Below are positions 39,683-48,242 of a stretch of 64,000 bases of DNA, piece after piece. Positions within the stretch are counted from its first letter, which is position 1, and every line of letters starts with the position of its first letter. The DNA comes from Pigmentiphaga humi (GTDB lineage: Bacteria; Pseudomonadota; Gammaproteobacteria; Burkholderiales; Burkholderiaceae_B). The position numbers and the translations under genes were made by a program. Where the stretch lies: assembly GCF_900606115.1 (NCBI RefSeq), contig NZ_UWPJ01000024.1:119667-183666 (forward strand). The letters run 5' to 3'. The notes under the pieces are model-generated. The model was not told where the DNA came from. It did not search any database and saw only the letters and a list, made by a program, of their open reading frames with translations.

Positions 39683-42391
39683 ATGGGCGAGTTGCGCACT
39701 ACCGCGTCCACTTGTTGCTATTGCGGCGTCGGCTGCGGCGTGCTGATAGACAGCGACGGCGAACGCATCGTCGGCGTGCGCGGCGATCCGGATCATCCGG
39801 CCAACGCCGGCAAGCTGTGCTCCAAGGGGCTGTCGCTGGCGCTGACGGCGCAAAGCGACGCGGGGCGCGCATTGCTGCCCTCGTGGCGGCCCCGGCGCGG
39901 CGAGGCGCTCCAGCCGATCGGCTGGGACGAGGCCTACGATCACGTCGCCGCCCGGCTGGCCGCGATCGTCCGGCGCCACGGGCCGGACGCCGTCGCCTTC
40001 TATGTCTCCGGCCAGTTGCTGACCGAGGATTACTACGTCTTCAACAAGCTGGCCAAGGGCCTGGTGGGCACCAACAACATCGACACCAATTCGCGGCTGT
40101 GCATGTCCAGCGCGGTAACGGGCTACAAACTCGCCCTGGGCGCGGACGGTCCGCCCACCTGCTACGAAGACCTGGACCATGCGCGCACGGTACTGCTGGC
40201 CGGCAGCAACATGGCCTATGCGCACCCGGTCCTGTACCGCCGCCTGGAGGCGGCGCGGGCCGCCGATCCCGAGGTGCGCTGGATCGTGGTGGATCCGCGC
40301 CGCACCGATACGGCGGCGATGGCCGACCTGCACCTGCAGATCCAGCCCGGCACCGACGTCGCGCTGTTCAACGGCATGCTGCACCACCTCATCTGGGAAG
40401 GCTGGCTCGACCCGGCGCACATCGGCCTCCATACCGAAGGTTTCGACGAGGTCAAGCGCTTGGTGCGCGACATGCCGCCGGCGGCTGCGGCGGCGCTGTG
40501 CGGCATCCGCGAACAGGACCTGTGCCAGGCGGCCGAATGGTTCGCCCGCAGCCCTGCCTCGCTGTCGCTCTATTGCATGGGGTTGAATCAATCCAGCCAT
40601 GGCACCGACAAGAACCTGGCCCTGATCAACCTGCACCTGGCCACCGGCCAGATCGGCCGGCCGGGCGCCGGCCCGTTCTCGCTCACCGGCCAGCCCAACG
40701 CCATGGGCGGGCGCGAAGTGGGCGGCATGGCGACCATGCTGGCGGCGCACCGCGACATCGGCAACGCCGCGCACCGCGAAGAAGTCGCCGCTTTCTGGCA
40801 GGTCGGCGACCTATCCGCCCGGCCCGGCCTGACGGCCGTCGATATGTTCGACGCCCTGGCCGATGGGCAGGTCAAGGCGGTGTGGATCACCTGCACCAAC
40901 CCCGTCCATTCCCTGCCCAACATCGAGGTCGTACGCAAGGCCTTGCGACAGGCCGAACTCGTGATCGTGCAGGAAGCCTATGCCGATACCGACACCGTGG
41001 CCTACGCGGACGTGCTGCTGCCCGCCGCCAGCTGGGGCGAGAAGGAAGGCACGGTGACCAACTCGGAGCGGCGCATCTCGCGCGTGCGCCCGGCCGTCGC
41101 GCCGCCCGGCCAGGCGCGCGCCGATTGGCGCATCGCCGCCGACGTCGGGCGGCGCATGCAGGCGCTGCTCAAGCCGGGCACGCCCGAGCTGTTTCCGTAC
41201 ACCGGCCCGCGCGAGATTTTCGACGAGCATCGCGCGCTGACCGTGGGGCGCGACCTGGACATCGGCGGGCTGGACTACGCGCTGCTGGACGCCGCGGGCC
41301 CGCAGCAATGGCCGCTTCCCGCCGGCCAGGTTCGCGGCCAGGCGCGGCGCTACACCGATCACCGCTACGCGACGGCCTCGGGCAAGGCGCGTTTCCAGCC
41401 CACCCCGTATCGCCCGGTGGCCGTGGCCACCAGCGCCCGCTATCCCTTCCACCTGACCACCGGGCGCCTGCGCGACCAATGGCATGGCATGAGCCGCACC
41501 GGCCGCGTGGCGCGCGCGTTCTCGCACGCTCCCGAGCCGACGCTGGACATGCATCCGGACGACGCGGCGCGCCGCGGCCTGGCCGAGGGCGACCTGGTGC
41601 GCGTCGCCAGCCGCGACGGCCAGCTCGTGCTGCCGCTGCGCCTGACCGACGAACTGCCCAGCGGCAGCCTGTTCGCCGCCATGCACTGGAGCGGCCGCTT
41701 CATGAACAGCGGCGGCATCAACGAGATCAGCAACGCGGCGGTGGATGCCAAATCCTTCCAGCCCGAGTTGAAACACAGCGCGGTGCGCGTGGAGAAAGCC
41801 GAGCTGGGCTGGCGCGTGCGCGCCGCGATCCTCGTGGCCGATCAGCGCGATATGGTGGAACGGCGCAGCCGGCTGCAGAGCCTGCTCTCGGCCTGCGGCT
41901 ATGCCAGCCTGGGCCTGCGCGGCGACGAATCGCGCGCGGCGCTCGCCCTCACGGCCGCGCTGGCCGCACCCGACGAGGCATGGCTGGCGGCCCTGGCTGC
42001 CGCGCTCGGCATGGACGCCAGCCCGGATGTCCTGGAATACCAGGACCGGCGCCAGGGCGTGCGCAAATGCGCCCGTTGGCGGTCGGAGCGGCTGGACGCG
42101 TTCCTGCTCGCCGGCGACGCCGCCCACGCCGACGCGCTGGCGCAGCGGCTGCTGGACCCCGCTCCCTGGACGGGCTCGCGGCTGCGCGTGTTCACGCCCG
42201 ACGCCGCCCCTGCGGTCCGGGACCGCGTCGTCTGCCAGTGCAAGAGCGTTTCCGAATCGGCCATACACGCCGCCGTTGCGCGAGGCGCGGACGTGGCCGC
42301 CCTCAAATCCACACTGGGCTGCGGCACGGTCTGCGGCTCGTGCGTGCCGGAACTGACGCGCATGTGCGGCGGCGCCCGGCTCTCCGCATGA
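39683..42391 (+). CDS. nasA: Assimilatory nitrate reductase catalytic subunit
   Basis: 902-aa molybdopterin enzyme reducing nitrate to nitrite in the cytoplasm. N-terminal [4Fe-4S] ligands C11, C14, C18 and C46 (TCCYCGVGCGV and KLCSKG); Mo-bisMGD domains with TNNIDTNSRLCMSSAV, LLAGSNMAYAHPVLYRRLEA and RDQWHGMSRTGRVARAFSHA near the C-terminal binding domain. The end carries a BFD-like [2Fe-2S] domain, VVCQCKSVSESAIHAAVARG and LGCGTVCGSCVPEL, as in Klebsiella-type NasA. The ATG at 39683 has GGGGAG at 39671-39676. No nasC-type electron donor gene follows, so the donor is unknown. Confidence 0.96.
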   Translation: MGELRTTASTCCYCGVGCGVLIDSDGERIVGVRGDPDHPANAGKLCSKGLSLALTAQSDAGRALLPSWRPRRGEALQPIGWDEAYDHVAARLAAIVRRHGPDAVAFYVSGQLLTEDYYVFNKLAKGLVGTNNIDTNSRLCMSSAVTGYKLALGADGPPTCYEDLDHARTVLLAGSNMAYAHPVLYRRLEAARAADPEVRWIVVDPRRTDTAAMADLHLQIQPGTDVALFNGMLHHLIWEGWLDPAHIGLHTEGFDEVKRLVRDMPPAAAAALCGIREQDLCQAAEWFARSPASLSLYCMGLNQSSHGTDKNLALINLHLATGQIGRPGAGPFSLTGQPNAMGGREVGGMATMLAAHRDIGNAAHREEVAAFWQVGDLSARPGLTAVDMFDALADGQVKAVWITCTNPVHSLPNIEVVRKALRQAELVIVQEAYADTDTVAYADVLLPAASWGEKEGTVTNSERRISRVRPAVAPPGQARADWRIAADVGRRMQALLKPGTPELFPYTGPREIFDEHRALTVGRDLDIGGLDYALLDAAGPQQWPLPAGQVRGQARRYTDHRYATASGKARFQPTPYRPVAVATSARYPFHLTTGRLRDQWHGMSRTGRVARAFSHAPEPTLDMHPDDAARRGLAEGDLVRVASRDGQLVLPLRLTDELPSGSLFAAMHWSGRFMNSGGINEISNAAVDAKSFQPELKHSAVRVEKAELGWRVRAAILVADQRDMVERRSRLQSLLSACGYASLGLRGDESRAALALTAALAAPDEAWLAALAAALGMDASPDVLEYQDRRQGVRKCARWRSERLDAFLLAGDAAHADALAQRLLDPAPWTGSRLRVFTPDAAPAVRDRVVCQCKSVSESAIHAAVARGADVAALKSTLGCGTVCGSCVPELTRMCGGARLSA

Positions 42392-42419
42392 ACGCCGCCA
42401 TCACGGCAAGGACACGGAC

Positions 42420-43184
42420 ATGAAACCAGGACGAGTGATACTGATGGGCGCCGGTCCCGGCGACCTGGACCTGCTCACGCGCAAGGCGGTGCGGGCATTG
42501 CTGGCCGCGGACGTGCTGCTGCTGGACGAACTGGTCTGCGCCGACCTCGTCGAACTGGCGCCGCGGGCGCGCGTCATGCGCGTGGGCAAGCGCGGCGGCT
42601 GCCGCTCCACCCCCCAGGACTTCATCCAGCGGCTGATGCGGCGCTATGCGCTGCAGGGCAAGACCGTCGTGCGGGTCAAGGGCGGCGAGGCCCTCCTGTT
42701 CGGCCGCGCGGGCGAGGAAATCGCGTTCCTCGAGGCGGCCGGCATCGAGGTCGAACTGGTCAACGGCATCAGCGCCGGCCTGGCCGCCGCCACCTCGCTG
42801 GGCATTTCGCTCACCCACCGCGGCCACTGCGACGGCGTCAGCTTCGTCACCGCCCACACCCATGACGGAACGGGGCCGGACTGGGCCGCACTGGCGAAGA
42901 GCCGCACCACGCTGGTGATCTACATGGGCATGCAGCGCATCGAGGCGGTCTGCGCCGCGCTGCTTGCCCACCTGCCCGGCGGCACGCCGGCCGCCGTCGT
43001 GCAGTGGGCTTCGACGCCGCGCGAGGCGCGGCTGGTCACACGGCTGGATACGCTGGCCGGCGCGGCCCGCGAGGCCGGGATGGCCAGCCCGGCGGTCATC
43101 CTGGTCGGGGATGCGATCGGCCAGGCCCGGCGGCGGTCAACGGCGGGCGCCGAGCCAGCCCAGCGTGTCCTCGGTGCGGCCTGA
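42420..43184 (+). CDS. cobA: Uroporphyrinogen-III C-methyltransferase (sirohaem synthesis)
   Basis: 254-aa SUMT that methylates uroporphyrinogen III twice with SAM to precorrin-2, the sirohaem precursor needed by NirB. Seen: GRVILMGAGPGDLDLLTRKA, VLLLDELVCADLVELAPRAR, VVRVKGGEALLFGRAGEEIA, and VNGISAGLAAATSLGISLTH. It lacks the CysG-type dehydrogenase domain. It follows nasA by 28 bases and closes the nitrate operon. Its 3' end overlaps the convergent hydroxypyruvate-isomerase-like gene by 48 bases; the last residues (RRRSTAGAEPAQRVLGAA) are not conserved and lie in that overlap. Confidence 0.95.
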   Translation: MKPGRVILMGAGPGDLDLLTRKAVRALLAADVLLLDELVCADLVELAPRARVMRVGKRGGCRSTPQDFIQRLMRRYALQGKTVVRVKGGEALLFGRAGEEIAFLEAAGIEVELVNGISAGLAAATSLGISLTHRGHCDGVSFVTAHTHDGTGPDWAALAKSRTTLVIYMGMQRIEAVCAALLAHLPGGTPAAVVQWASTPREARLVTRLDTLAGAAREAGMASPAVILVGDAIGQARRRSTAGAEPAQRVLGAA

Positions 43185-43913
43185 GGGCACGTATTCCGCC
43201 CCGACGAAGCCGTCGTAGGGCATGGCCGCTATCGCCTCGAACACCTTGGCGAAATGGATCTCGCCGGTGCCCGGTTCGTGGCGCCCGGGATTATCGGCGA
43301 ACTGGATGTGGCCGATGCGGGCGCAGTGGCTGCGCAGGGTGCGGATCAGGTCGCCTTCCATGACCTGCATGTGGTAGATGTCGTACTGGAGACGCAGGTT
43401 GGCGCGCCCGACGCGGTCGATCAGCTCGAACGCGGCGCGCGAGGTATCGATCAGGTAGCCCGGCCGGTCCACGGTATTGACGGCTTCGGTCACCACGCCG
43501 ATTGCCAGCTCGCCCATCACGTCGGCCGTGTGCGCCAGGTTGGCCGCGAGCGTGTCCAGGCAGCGCTCGCGCTCGTGCTGCGGGTCGGGACAGCCGGCCA
43601 GCACGTTGATGGTGCGGGGCCGGAGCACGCGCGCCACCTCCGCCGCCTGCCGTACCGCCTCGCGGTACTCGGCCTCGCGGCCCGGCACGCCGGCCAGCCC
43701 TTGCCCGCCTGCCATCAGATCGCCGGCGGGCACGTTGCACAAAGCCAGTTCGACCCCGGCTTCCTGCAAGGCCCGCTGCCAGGCGGCGGCATCGTGGTCG
43801 TATGGAAACTGCACCTCGACCGCGTCGAAACCCGCGCGCCGCGCAGCAGCCGGCCGCTCCAGCTCGGGCACTTCGGTGAACAGCATGGACAGGTTGGCGG
43901 AAAAACGGAGCAT
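43137..43913 (-). CDS. hyi: Hydroxypyruvate isomerase-like (Hyi/OtnI) TIM-barrel protein
   Basis: 258-aa xylose-isomerase-like TIM barrel of the Hyi family, which interconverts hydroxypyruvate and tartronate semialdehyde or acts in acid-sugar catabolism. Seen: LRFSANLSMLFTEVPELERP, GFDAVEVQFPYDHDA, TEAVNTVDRPGYLIDTSRAA, LRLQYDIYHMQVMEGDLIRT and HIQFADNPGRHEPGTGEIHF, with the metal-binding Glu, Asp, His and Glu residues. Last gene of the GntR-linked operon. Tartronate semialdehyde made here would be the substrate for the dehydrogenase encoded upstream; this link is inference. The 3' end overlaps cobA by 48 bases. Confidence 0.9.
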   Translation of the reverse strand: MLRFSANLSMLFTEVPELERPAAARRAGFDAVEVQFPYDHDAAAWQRALQEAGVELALCNVPAGDLMAGGQGLAGVPGREAEYREAVRQAAEVARVLRPRTINVLAGCPDPQHERERCLDTLAANLAHTADVMGELAIGVVTEAVNTVDRPGYLIDTSRAAFELIDRVGRANLRLQYDIYHMQVMEGDLIRTLRSHCARIGHIQFADNPGRHEPGTGEIHFAKVFEAIAAMPYDGFVGAEYVPSGRTEDTLGWLGARR

Positions 43914-43939
43914 GGCGGGAGCAACCAGTAGAAAAGCGT

Positions 43940-44707
43940 TCAGGACTCCTCGGGAAAACCGCGCAGGAAGAATCTGCGCGCCTGCCCGAGCAGGAAATTG
44001 AGCACCAGGCCCAGCAACGATATCGCAATCAGCGCCACGAACATATCGATCGTGATGAAGCTGCGCGAGGCGATCACCAACTGGTGGCCGAGCCCGTCGG
44101 TGGACGTGATCATTTCCGCGAGGAACACCACCACGCAGGAGATGACCAGGCCGATCCGGCATCCGGTCAGGATCGAGGGCATGGCGGCAGGCAGCACCAC
44201 CGAGGTGGCGATGCGCGAGCGCGGCGTGCCGGCCGCCAGCGCGGACCATATCAGTTTGGGCTCTACCGTGCCGGCGCCGTGCAGCGTCGCCAGGAGGATG
44301 GGAAAAGCGGCGTCGGCCACCACCAGCGCGATCTTCGAGGCGTGATCGAAGCCCAGCAGCAGGATGAAGGCCGGATACAGCGCGACCTTGGGAATCGGCC
44401 CGAGCACGCGCACCAACGGGGTGACGATGGCCTTGCCCGCGCGCGTGCGCGCCCCGGCCAGGCCCAGCCCGACGCCCAGCACGAGCGCGATGAAGAAGCC
44501 CGCGAACAGGCGCAGCAGCGTGACGCCCACATCCGCCAGGAAGTCCGGCGACGCCATCTGCTCGGCAAAGCGCGCCGCCACGTCCAGCAGGCTGGGCAGC
44601 TGGTTCGGCGTGACGCGCCCCGACATCGCCAGACCCTGCCATCCCGCCAGGAGCAGCAAGATGGGAATGGCCCCGATCCAGGAGGGAAAACGCCGGCCGC
44701 GGTTCAT
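43940..44707 (-). CDS. ABC transporter permease (second of pair)
   Basis: 255-aa SsuC/TauC-type permease, about six helices: AIPILLLLAGWQGLAM, LLRLFAGFFIALVLGVGLGL, PKVALYPAFILLLGFDHASK, and VVFLAEMITSTDGLGHQLVI, IDMFVALIAISLLGLVLNFL. The EAA loop is LPAAMPSILTGCRIGLVISC. Overlaps the other permease gene by 4 bases and is followed after 26 bases by the isomerase-like gene. Two non-identical permeases served by one ATPase suggest a heterodimeric channel, as in taurine/nitrate-type importers that normally use one. Confidence 0.92.
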   Translation of the reverse strand: MNRGRRFPSWIGAIPILLLLAGWQGLAMSGRVTPNQLPSLLDVAARFAEQMASPDFLADVGVTLLRLFAGFFIALVLGVGLGLAGARTRAGKAIVTPLVRVLGPIPKVALYPAFILLLGFDHASKIALVVADAAFPILLATLHGAGTVEPKLIWSALAAGTPRSRIATSVVLPAAMPSILTGCRIGLVISCVVVFLAEMITSTDGLGHQLVIASRSFITIDMFVALIAISLLGLVLNFLLGQARRFFLRGFPEES

Positions 44708-45486
44708 AGTGAACCCGCCGCGGCGTCGGACTGGCGGTCGGCCCAATGGGTCAGGCGCGCGCGCGCCGACTCGAAGCACACGTCCAGCAGGATGCCCAGG
44801 GCGCCGATGACCACGATCATGGCGTAGACCAGTTCGTACTGGGCCATGTCCATGGCATTGAACAGGATGTTGCCGGCGCCGTCCTGGCGCGCGATCATTT
44901 CGCTGGTGATCATGGTGATCAGACCCATCACGATGCCGGTGCGGCAGCCGGTCAGCACTTCGGGCAAGGCCGCGGGCAGCACGACGCGCACCATGCGCTG
45001 CAGGCCGTTCATGCCCATGGCCGCCGCCGACCAGAGCATTTTTTCCTCGACCGCCCGCGCGCCCTGGTAGCTGTGATACAGCAGCGGCAGGCTGACGCCC
45101 AGGAACACCACCAGGATCTTGGAGGCATCGCCGACCCCGAGCCACAGCATGATCAGCGGCATCAGCGCCGCCTTGGGGATGGGATACACCACCATCAGCA
45201 GCGGGTTGAGCAGGGATTCGAGCAGCGCCGACCGGCCCATCATCAAGCCGATGGGCGCGGCCACCGCGAGCGCCAGCGCGAAGCCGATCACCATGCGCCG
45301 CAGCGAACCGAGGATGTCGAGCAGCGAGTCGCGGTCGGCCAGGATGGCGGGCAGTTCGCGCATCGCCTGGCCGGCGGTGGGCAAACCGGCGTTGTCGTAG
45401 AGCAGCGCGGCGGCCTGCCAGGCCAGCAGCAGCGCCAGGCACACCAGCAGCGCGGAGACGCCGGGCAGGCGCAACAGGGATTTCAC
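44704..45486 (-). CDS. ABC transporter permease (first of pair)
   Basis: 260-aa permease of the same family as the one downstream: ALLVCLALLLAWQAAALLYD, RRMVIGFALALAVAAPIGLM, PKAALMPLIMLWLGVGDASK, EAA loop LPAALPEVLTGCRTGIVMGL, ITMITSEMIARQDGAGNILF. GTG start at 45486, overlapping the ATPase stop by 4 bases (GTGA). The overlap shows translational coupling. Substrate is not predictable from this domain. Confidence 0.91.
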   Translation of the reverse strand: MKSLLRLPGVSALLVCLALLLAWQAAALLYDNAGLPTAGQAMRELPAILADRDSLLDILGSLRRMVIGFALALAVAAPIGLMMGRSALLESLLNPLLMVVYPIPKAALMPLIMLWLGVGDASKILVVFLGVSLPLLYHSYQGARAVEEKMLWSAAAMGMNGLQRMVRVVLPAALPEVLTGCRTGIVMGLITMITSEMIARQDGAGNILFNAMDMAQYELVYAMIVVIGALGILLDVCFESARARLTHWADRQSDAAAGSL

Positions 45487-46259
45487 GGCGCCGGCTCCTC
45501 GTCCGCGCGGTTGTCGATCATCGCCTCGATGTCGATCACGTACTGCTGGTAGCGCGGGTTGAGCAGCAATTCCGAGCGTATGCGCGGACGCGGCAGGTCT
45601 ATCGTGACGATTTCCTTGATGCGGCCGGGGGACTGGGTCAGCACCACGACGCGGTCGGACAGGTAGACGGCCTCCTCCACGCTGTGGGTGACGAACAGCA
45701 CGCTCTTGCGGTCGCGCTCCCAGATGCGCAGCAAATCGTTCTGCAGCCGGTTGCGCGTGTGCGCATCGAGCGCCCCGAAAGGCTCGTCCATCAGCAATAC
45801 GGCCGGATCGTAGGCGAGCGTGCGCGCGATCGCCACGCGCTGCTTCATCCCGCCCGACAACTGCTTGGCATAGAAATGCTCGTAGCCTGACAAGCCGACC
45901 ATCGCCAGCAGCTCGCGGGCGCGCGCCTCGGCCCGGGCGCGGGGCACGCCTTGCTGGCGCAGTCCGTAGCCGACGTTGCCCAGCACCGTCTTCCACGGAA
46001 ACAGCGCGAACTCCTGGAATACCGGCCCGCGGTCGGTGCCCGGCCCCGTTACCGGCTTGCCGTCGATCTCGACGCTGCCCGCGCTCTGCCTGACGAAGCC
46101 GCCGACGATGTACAGCAAGGTGGACTTGCCGCAGCCCGACGGCCCCAGGATGGAGATGAATTCACCATCGGCCAGGTCCAGCGAGATGTCGGACAGCGCG
46201 ACGTGGCTGCCGCCCTTGCCGACGGCGAACACTTGCGAAACGTGCTTGATAGCAATCAT
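45483..46259 (-). CDS. ABC transporter ATPase (SsuB/TauB type)
   Basis: 258-aa ATPase: Walker A GPSGCGKSTLLYIVGGF, Q-loop VFQEFALFPWKTVLGN, signature LSGGMKQRVAIARTLAYDPA, Walker B LLMDEPFGALDAHT, H-loop VLFVTHSVEEAVYLSDRVVV. It powers import through the two permeases and the solute-binding protein of this operon. It follows the binding-protein gene after a 54-base gap with a stable hairpin, which may adjust relative expression. Confidence 0.94.
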   Translation of the reverse strand: MIAIKHVSQVFAVGKGGSHVALSDISLDLADGEFISILGPSGCGKSTLLYIVGGFVRQSAGSVEIDGKPVTGPGTDRGPVFQEFALFPWKTVLGNVGYGLRQQGVPRARAEARARELLAMVGLSGYEHFYAKQLSGGMKQRVAIARTLAYDPAVLLMDEPFGALDAHTRNRLQNDLLRIWERDRKSVLFVTHSVEEAVYLSDRVVVLTQSPGRIKEIVTIDLPRPRIRSELLLNPRYQQYVIDIEAMIDNRADEEPAP

Positions 46260-46272
46260 GGGAATCTTCCAG

Positions 46273-46297
46273 GCCGGAACCCCGGCGGGGCTCCGGC
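46273..46297 (-). other. Intercistronic hairpin between binding-protein and ATPase genes
   Basis: 11-bp stem with one mismatch, GCCGGAACCCC/GGGGCTCCGGC, loop of 3 bases, no U-run. Such hairpins after binding-protein genes protect upstream mRNA from 3' decay, giving more binding protein than ATPase; this is the probable role. Confidence 0.5.
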
Positions 46298-46313
46298 TTC
46301 TACAGCGGAAACG

Positions 46314-47288
46314 CTACTTCATCGGCGCGTGGATGTCGCCGTTCTGGAATGACGACACGCTCACCTTCGCCGACATCAGGCCGGTCTCGGTAAAGCTGTC
46401 GAGCAGGCTCTGGATGGCGGGGAAGTCCGGCGCCATGCCGGGATCGCGCGCGAAGTCGTTCGCCTTGAGCAGATAGGTGTCGAGCACCGGCACGGGCGCC
46501 CTGGTCACCTGCGACACGATCTTCAGAGTCTCGTCGCGGTTGGCCAGCACCTTGCCCATGGCGGTGGTGAGGTCGCGGATGTAGGCCTTGACCGCCTCGG
46601 GATGCTGGTCGATGAATTCCTTGCGGCAGGATTCCAGGATGTGGACGAAATTGGGCTGCTGGTCGGCCACCGAGAACAGCTTGCGCAGCCCGCCCTTGGC
46701 CTCGGCGCGGGCGGCGAAAGGCTGGTTCAGCACGCCGATGTCGACGCGCCCGGAGCGGATCGCGTCTTCCGAGGGCGCGAAGCCCGTCTCGACGATCTTG
46801 ACGTCGGTCTTGGGGTCGATGCCGTTCTTCTTGAGCATTTGCACCAGCGGCGCGTAGACGCCCGCGCCGATCACCGATACGCCGATGCGCTTGCCCTTGA
46901 GGTCCTTGACGGACTTGATCGGCGAATCGTCTTTGACCGCCCAGTACACCGAGAAGCTGCCCGGTTTCTCGAACACGTGCTGCGCGATCACCGAGGTCTG
47001 CACCTTGGCCTCGATCAGGCCCTGGCCGATGGACAGCGGCGTCTGCGTGCCGCAATCGACCGCCTTGGCGGCGAAGGCCTGCATTACCGGCGAAGTGCCC
47101 TGGAACTGCACCCACTCGATCTTGTACTTGCTGCCGATCTGCGGGAAATCCTCGGGGCGCTTCATGAGCCAGTACTTCGCCTCTTCGGCGGGGATCAGCC
47201 AGCCCACGCGGATCGCTTGCTGAGCAGCGGCGGGAAGGGAGCAGGCCGCGACGGCGCCGGCCAGGGCGATTGCTGCGAGTTTCTTCAT
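46314..47288 (-). CDS. ABC transporter solute-binding protein, NMT1/SsuA-like
   Basis: 324-aa periplasmic protein with Sec signal peptide (MKKLAAIALAGAVAACSLPA, AAQQAI). The binding fold follows: IRVGWLIPAEEAKYWLMKRP, AFAAKAVDCGTQTPLSIGQG, IKSVKDLKGKRIGVSVIGAG and EDAIRSGRVDIGVLNQPFAA. It belongs to the nitrate/sulphonate/thiamine-precursor group, but no enzyme for those is nearby; the genes around it suggest a hydroxy-acid or sugar-acid ligand. Lies 31 bases after the dehydrogenase gene. Confidence 0.9.
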   Translation of the reverse strand: MKKLAAIALAGAVAACSLPAAAQQAIRVGWLIPAEEAKYWLMKRPEDFPQIGSKYKIEWVQFQGTSPVMQAFAAKAVDCGTQTPLSIGQGLIEAKVQTSVIAQHVFEKPGSFSVYWAVKDDSPIKSVKDLKGKRIGVSVIGAGVYAPLVQMLKKNGIDPKTDVKIVETGFAPSEDAIRSGRVDIGVLNQPFAARAEAKGGLRKLFSVADQQPNFVHILESCRKEFIDQHPEAVKAYIRDLTTAMGKVLANRDETLKIVSQVTRAPVPVLDTYLLKANDFARDPGMAPDFPAIQSLLDSFTETGLMSAKVSVSSFQNGDIHAPMK

Positions 47289-47319
47289 GACGGACTCCAG
47301 ACGGGTGCGTTGAGGGCGT

Positions 47320-48201
47320 TCAGGCGGGCTTGCCGCCCAGTTTGTAGATCTCGAGCGCTTCGGATTCGGGTCCGAGCGTGGCGTTGACCATGCGCAGGAG
47401 CTGCGAAGCCACCGCCGTCATGGGCACGGGCGTGCCGGTCTGGCGCGCCAGTTCCACCACGCTGTCCAGGTCCTTGAGCATGGTGTAGGTGTGGCCGATG
47501 GGCGGATGGTGCGTGGCCGTCGCCATGCGCGGCAGGAACAATTGCAGCGGCTTGGAGTCGGCGAAGCCGCCGGCCAGCGCCTGCGGCAGCAGCAGCGGGT
47601 CGATGCCAGAATTGGCCGCCAGCCGGGTCGCCTCGGCCAGGATGGCGATGGTGCCGCCGACGATGACCTGGTTGCACAGCTTCGTCGTCTGCCCGGCCCC
47701 CAGCGGCCCCATCAGCGTGAAGCGCTGCGCCATCTGCTGCACGTAGGGCGCGACGCGCGCATGGTCCTCGGCGCTGCCGCCCGCCATGATGGCCAGGGTG
47801 CCGTCCTCGGCCCCCTTGGTGCCGCCCGATACCGGCGCGTCCAGCCAGCGCATGCCGTTGGCCGCCGCCAGCCGGCCGGCGATGTCGCGCGTGGCTTCGG
47901 GCGTGATGGACGAGAAATCCACCACGAGCCTGCCCTCGCCCGCGACGCTGGCCAGGCCGTCCGGGCCGAAGACCACGGCTTCCACGGCCGCCGCGTCGGT
48001 CAGGCACATGAAGACGATGTCGACGGCGCGCGCCACCCCGGCGGGGCTGGCGGCCACCACGGCGCCCGCCGCCCGCGCCGGCTCCGCCTTGGCCGCGGAG
48101 CGGTTCCACACGTGCACGGCGTTCCCCGCTTTCAGCAGCCGCAGCGACATGGGCAGGCCCATCAGCCCCATGCCCAGGTATCCCAGTGTTGCCTTGCTCA
48201 T
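47320..48201 (-). CDS. Beta-hydroxyacid dehydrogenase (3-hydroxyisobutyrate/tartronate-semialdehyde reductase family)
   Basis: 293-aa NAD(P)-dependent enzyme. Rossmann start LGYLGMGLMGLPMSLRLLKA, then VDIVFMCLTDAAAVEAV and the substrate motif WLDAPVSGGTKGAEDGTLAI. The catalytic lysine is K in GAGQTTKLCNQVIVGGTIAI. The family oxidises or reduces small beta-hydroxy acids such as tartronate semialdehyde, 3-hydroxyisobutyrate or L-serine. With the isomerase and the dehydratase in the same operon a C3 to C6 hydroxy-acid route is likely. Lies 41 bases after the dehydratase gene. Confidence 0.92.
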   Translation of the reverse strand: MSKATLGYLGMGLMGLPMSLRLLKAGNAVHVWNRSAAKAEPARAAGAVVAASPAGVARAVDIVFMCLTDAAAVEAVVFGPDGLASVAGEGRLVVDFSSITPEATRDIAGRLAAANGMRWLDAPVSGGTKGAEDGTLAIMAGGSAEDHARVAPYVQQMAQRFTLMGPLGAGQTTKLCNQVIVGGTIAILAEATRLAANSGIDPLLLPQALAGGFADSKPLQLFLPRMATATHHPPIGHTYTMLKDLDSVVELARQTGTPVPMTAVASQLLRMVNATLGPESEALEIYKLGGKPA

Positions 48202-48242
48202 AGTCTTTCCTCTCCTTCGTGTTCTGCGATGTTCCCGGCCGT

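Noticed and set aside
43940..47288. Assignment of the ABC importer to sulfonate or taurine uptake
   Set aside because: Sequence family would allow it, but no sulfonatase or dioxygenase gene is present and all enzymes around point to hydroxy or sugar acids.
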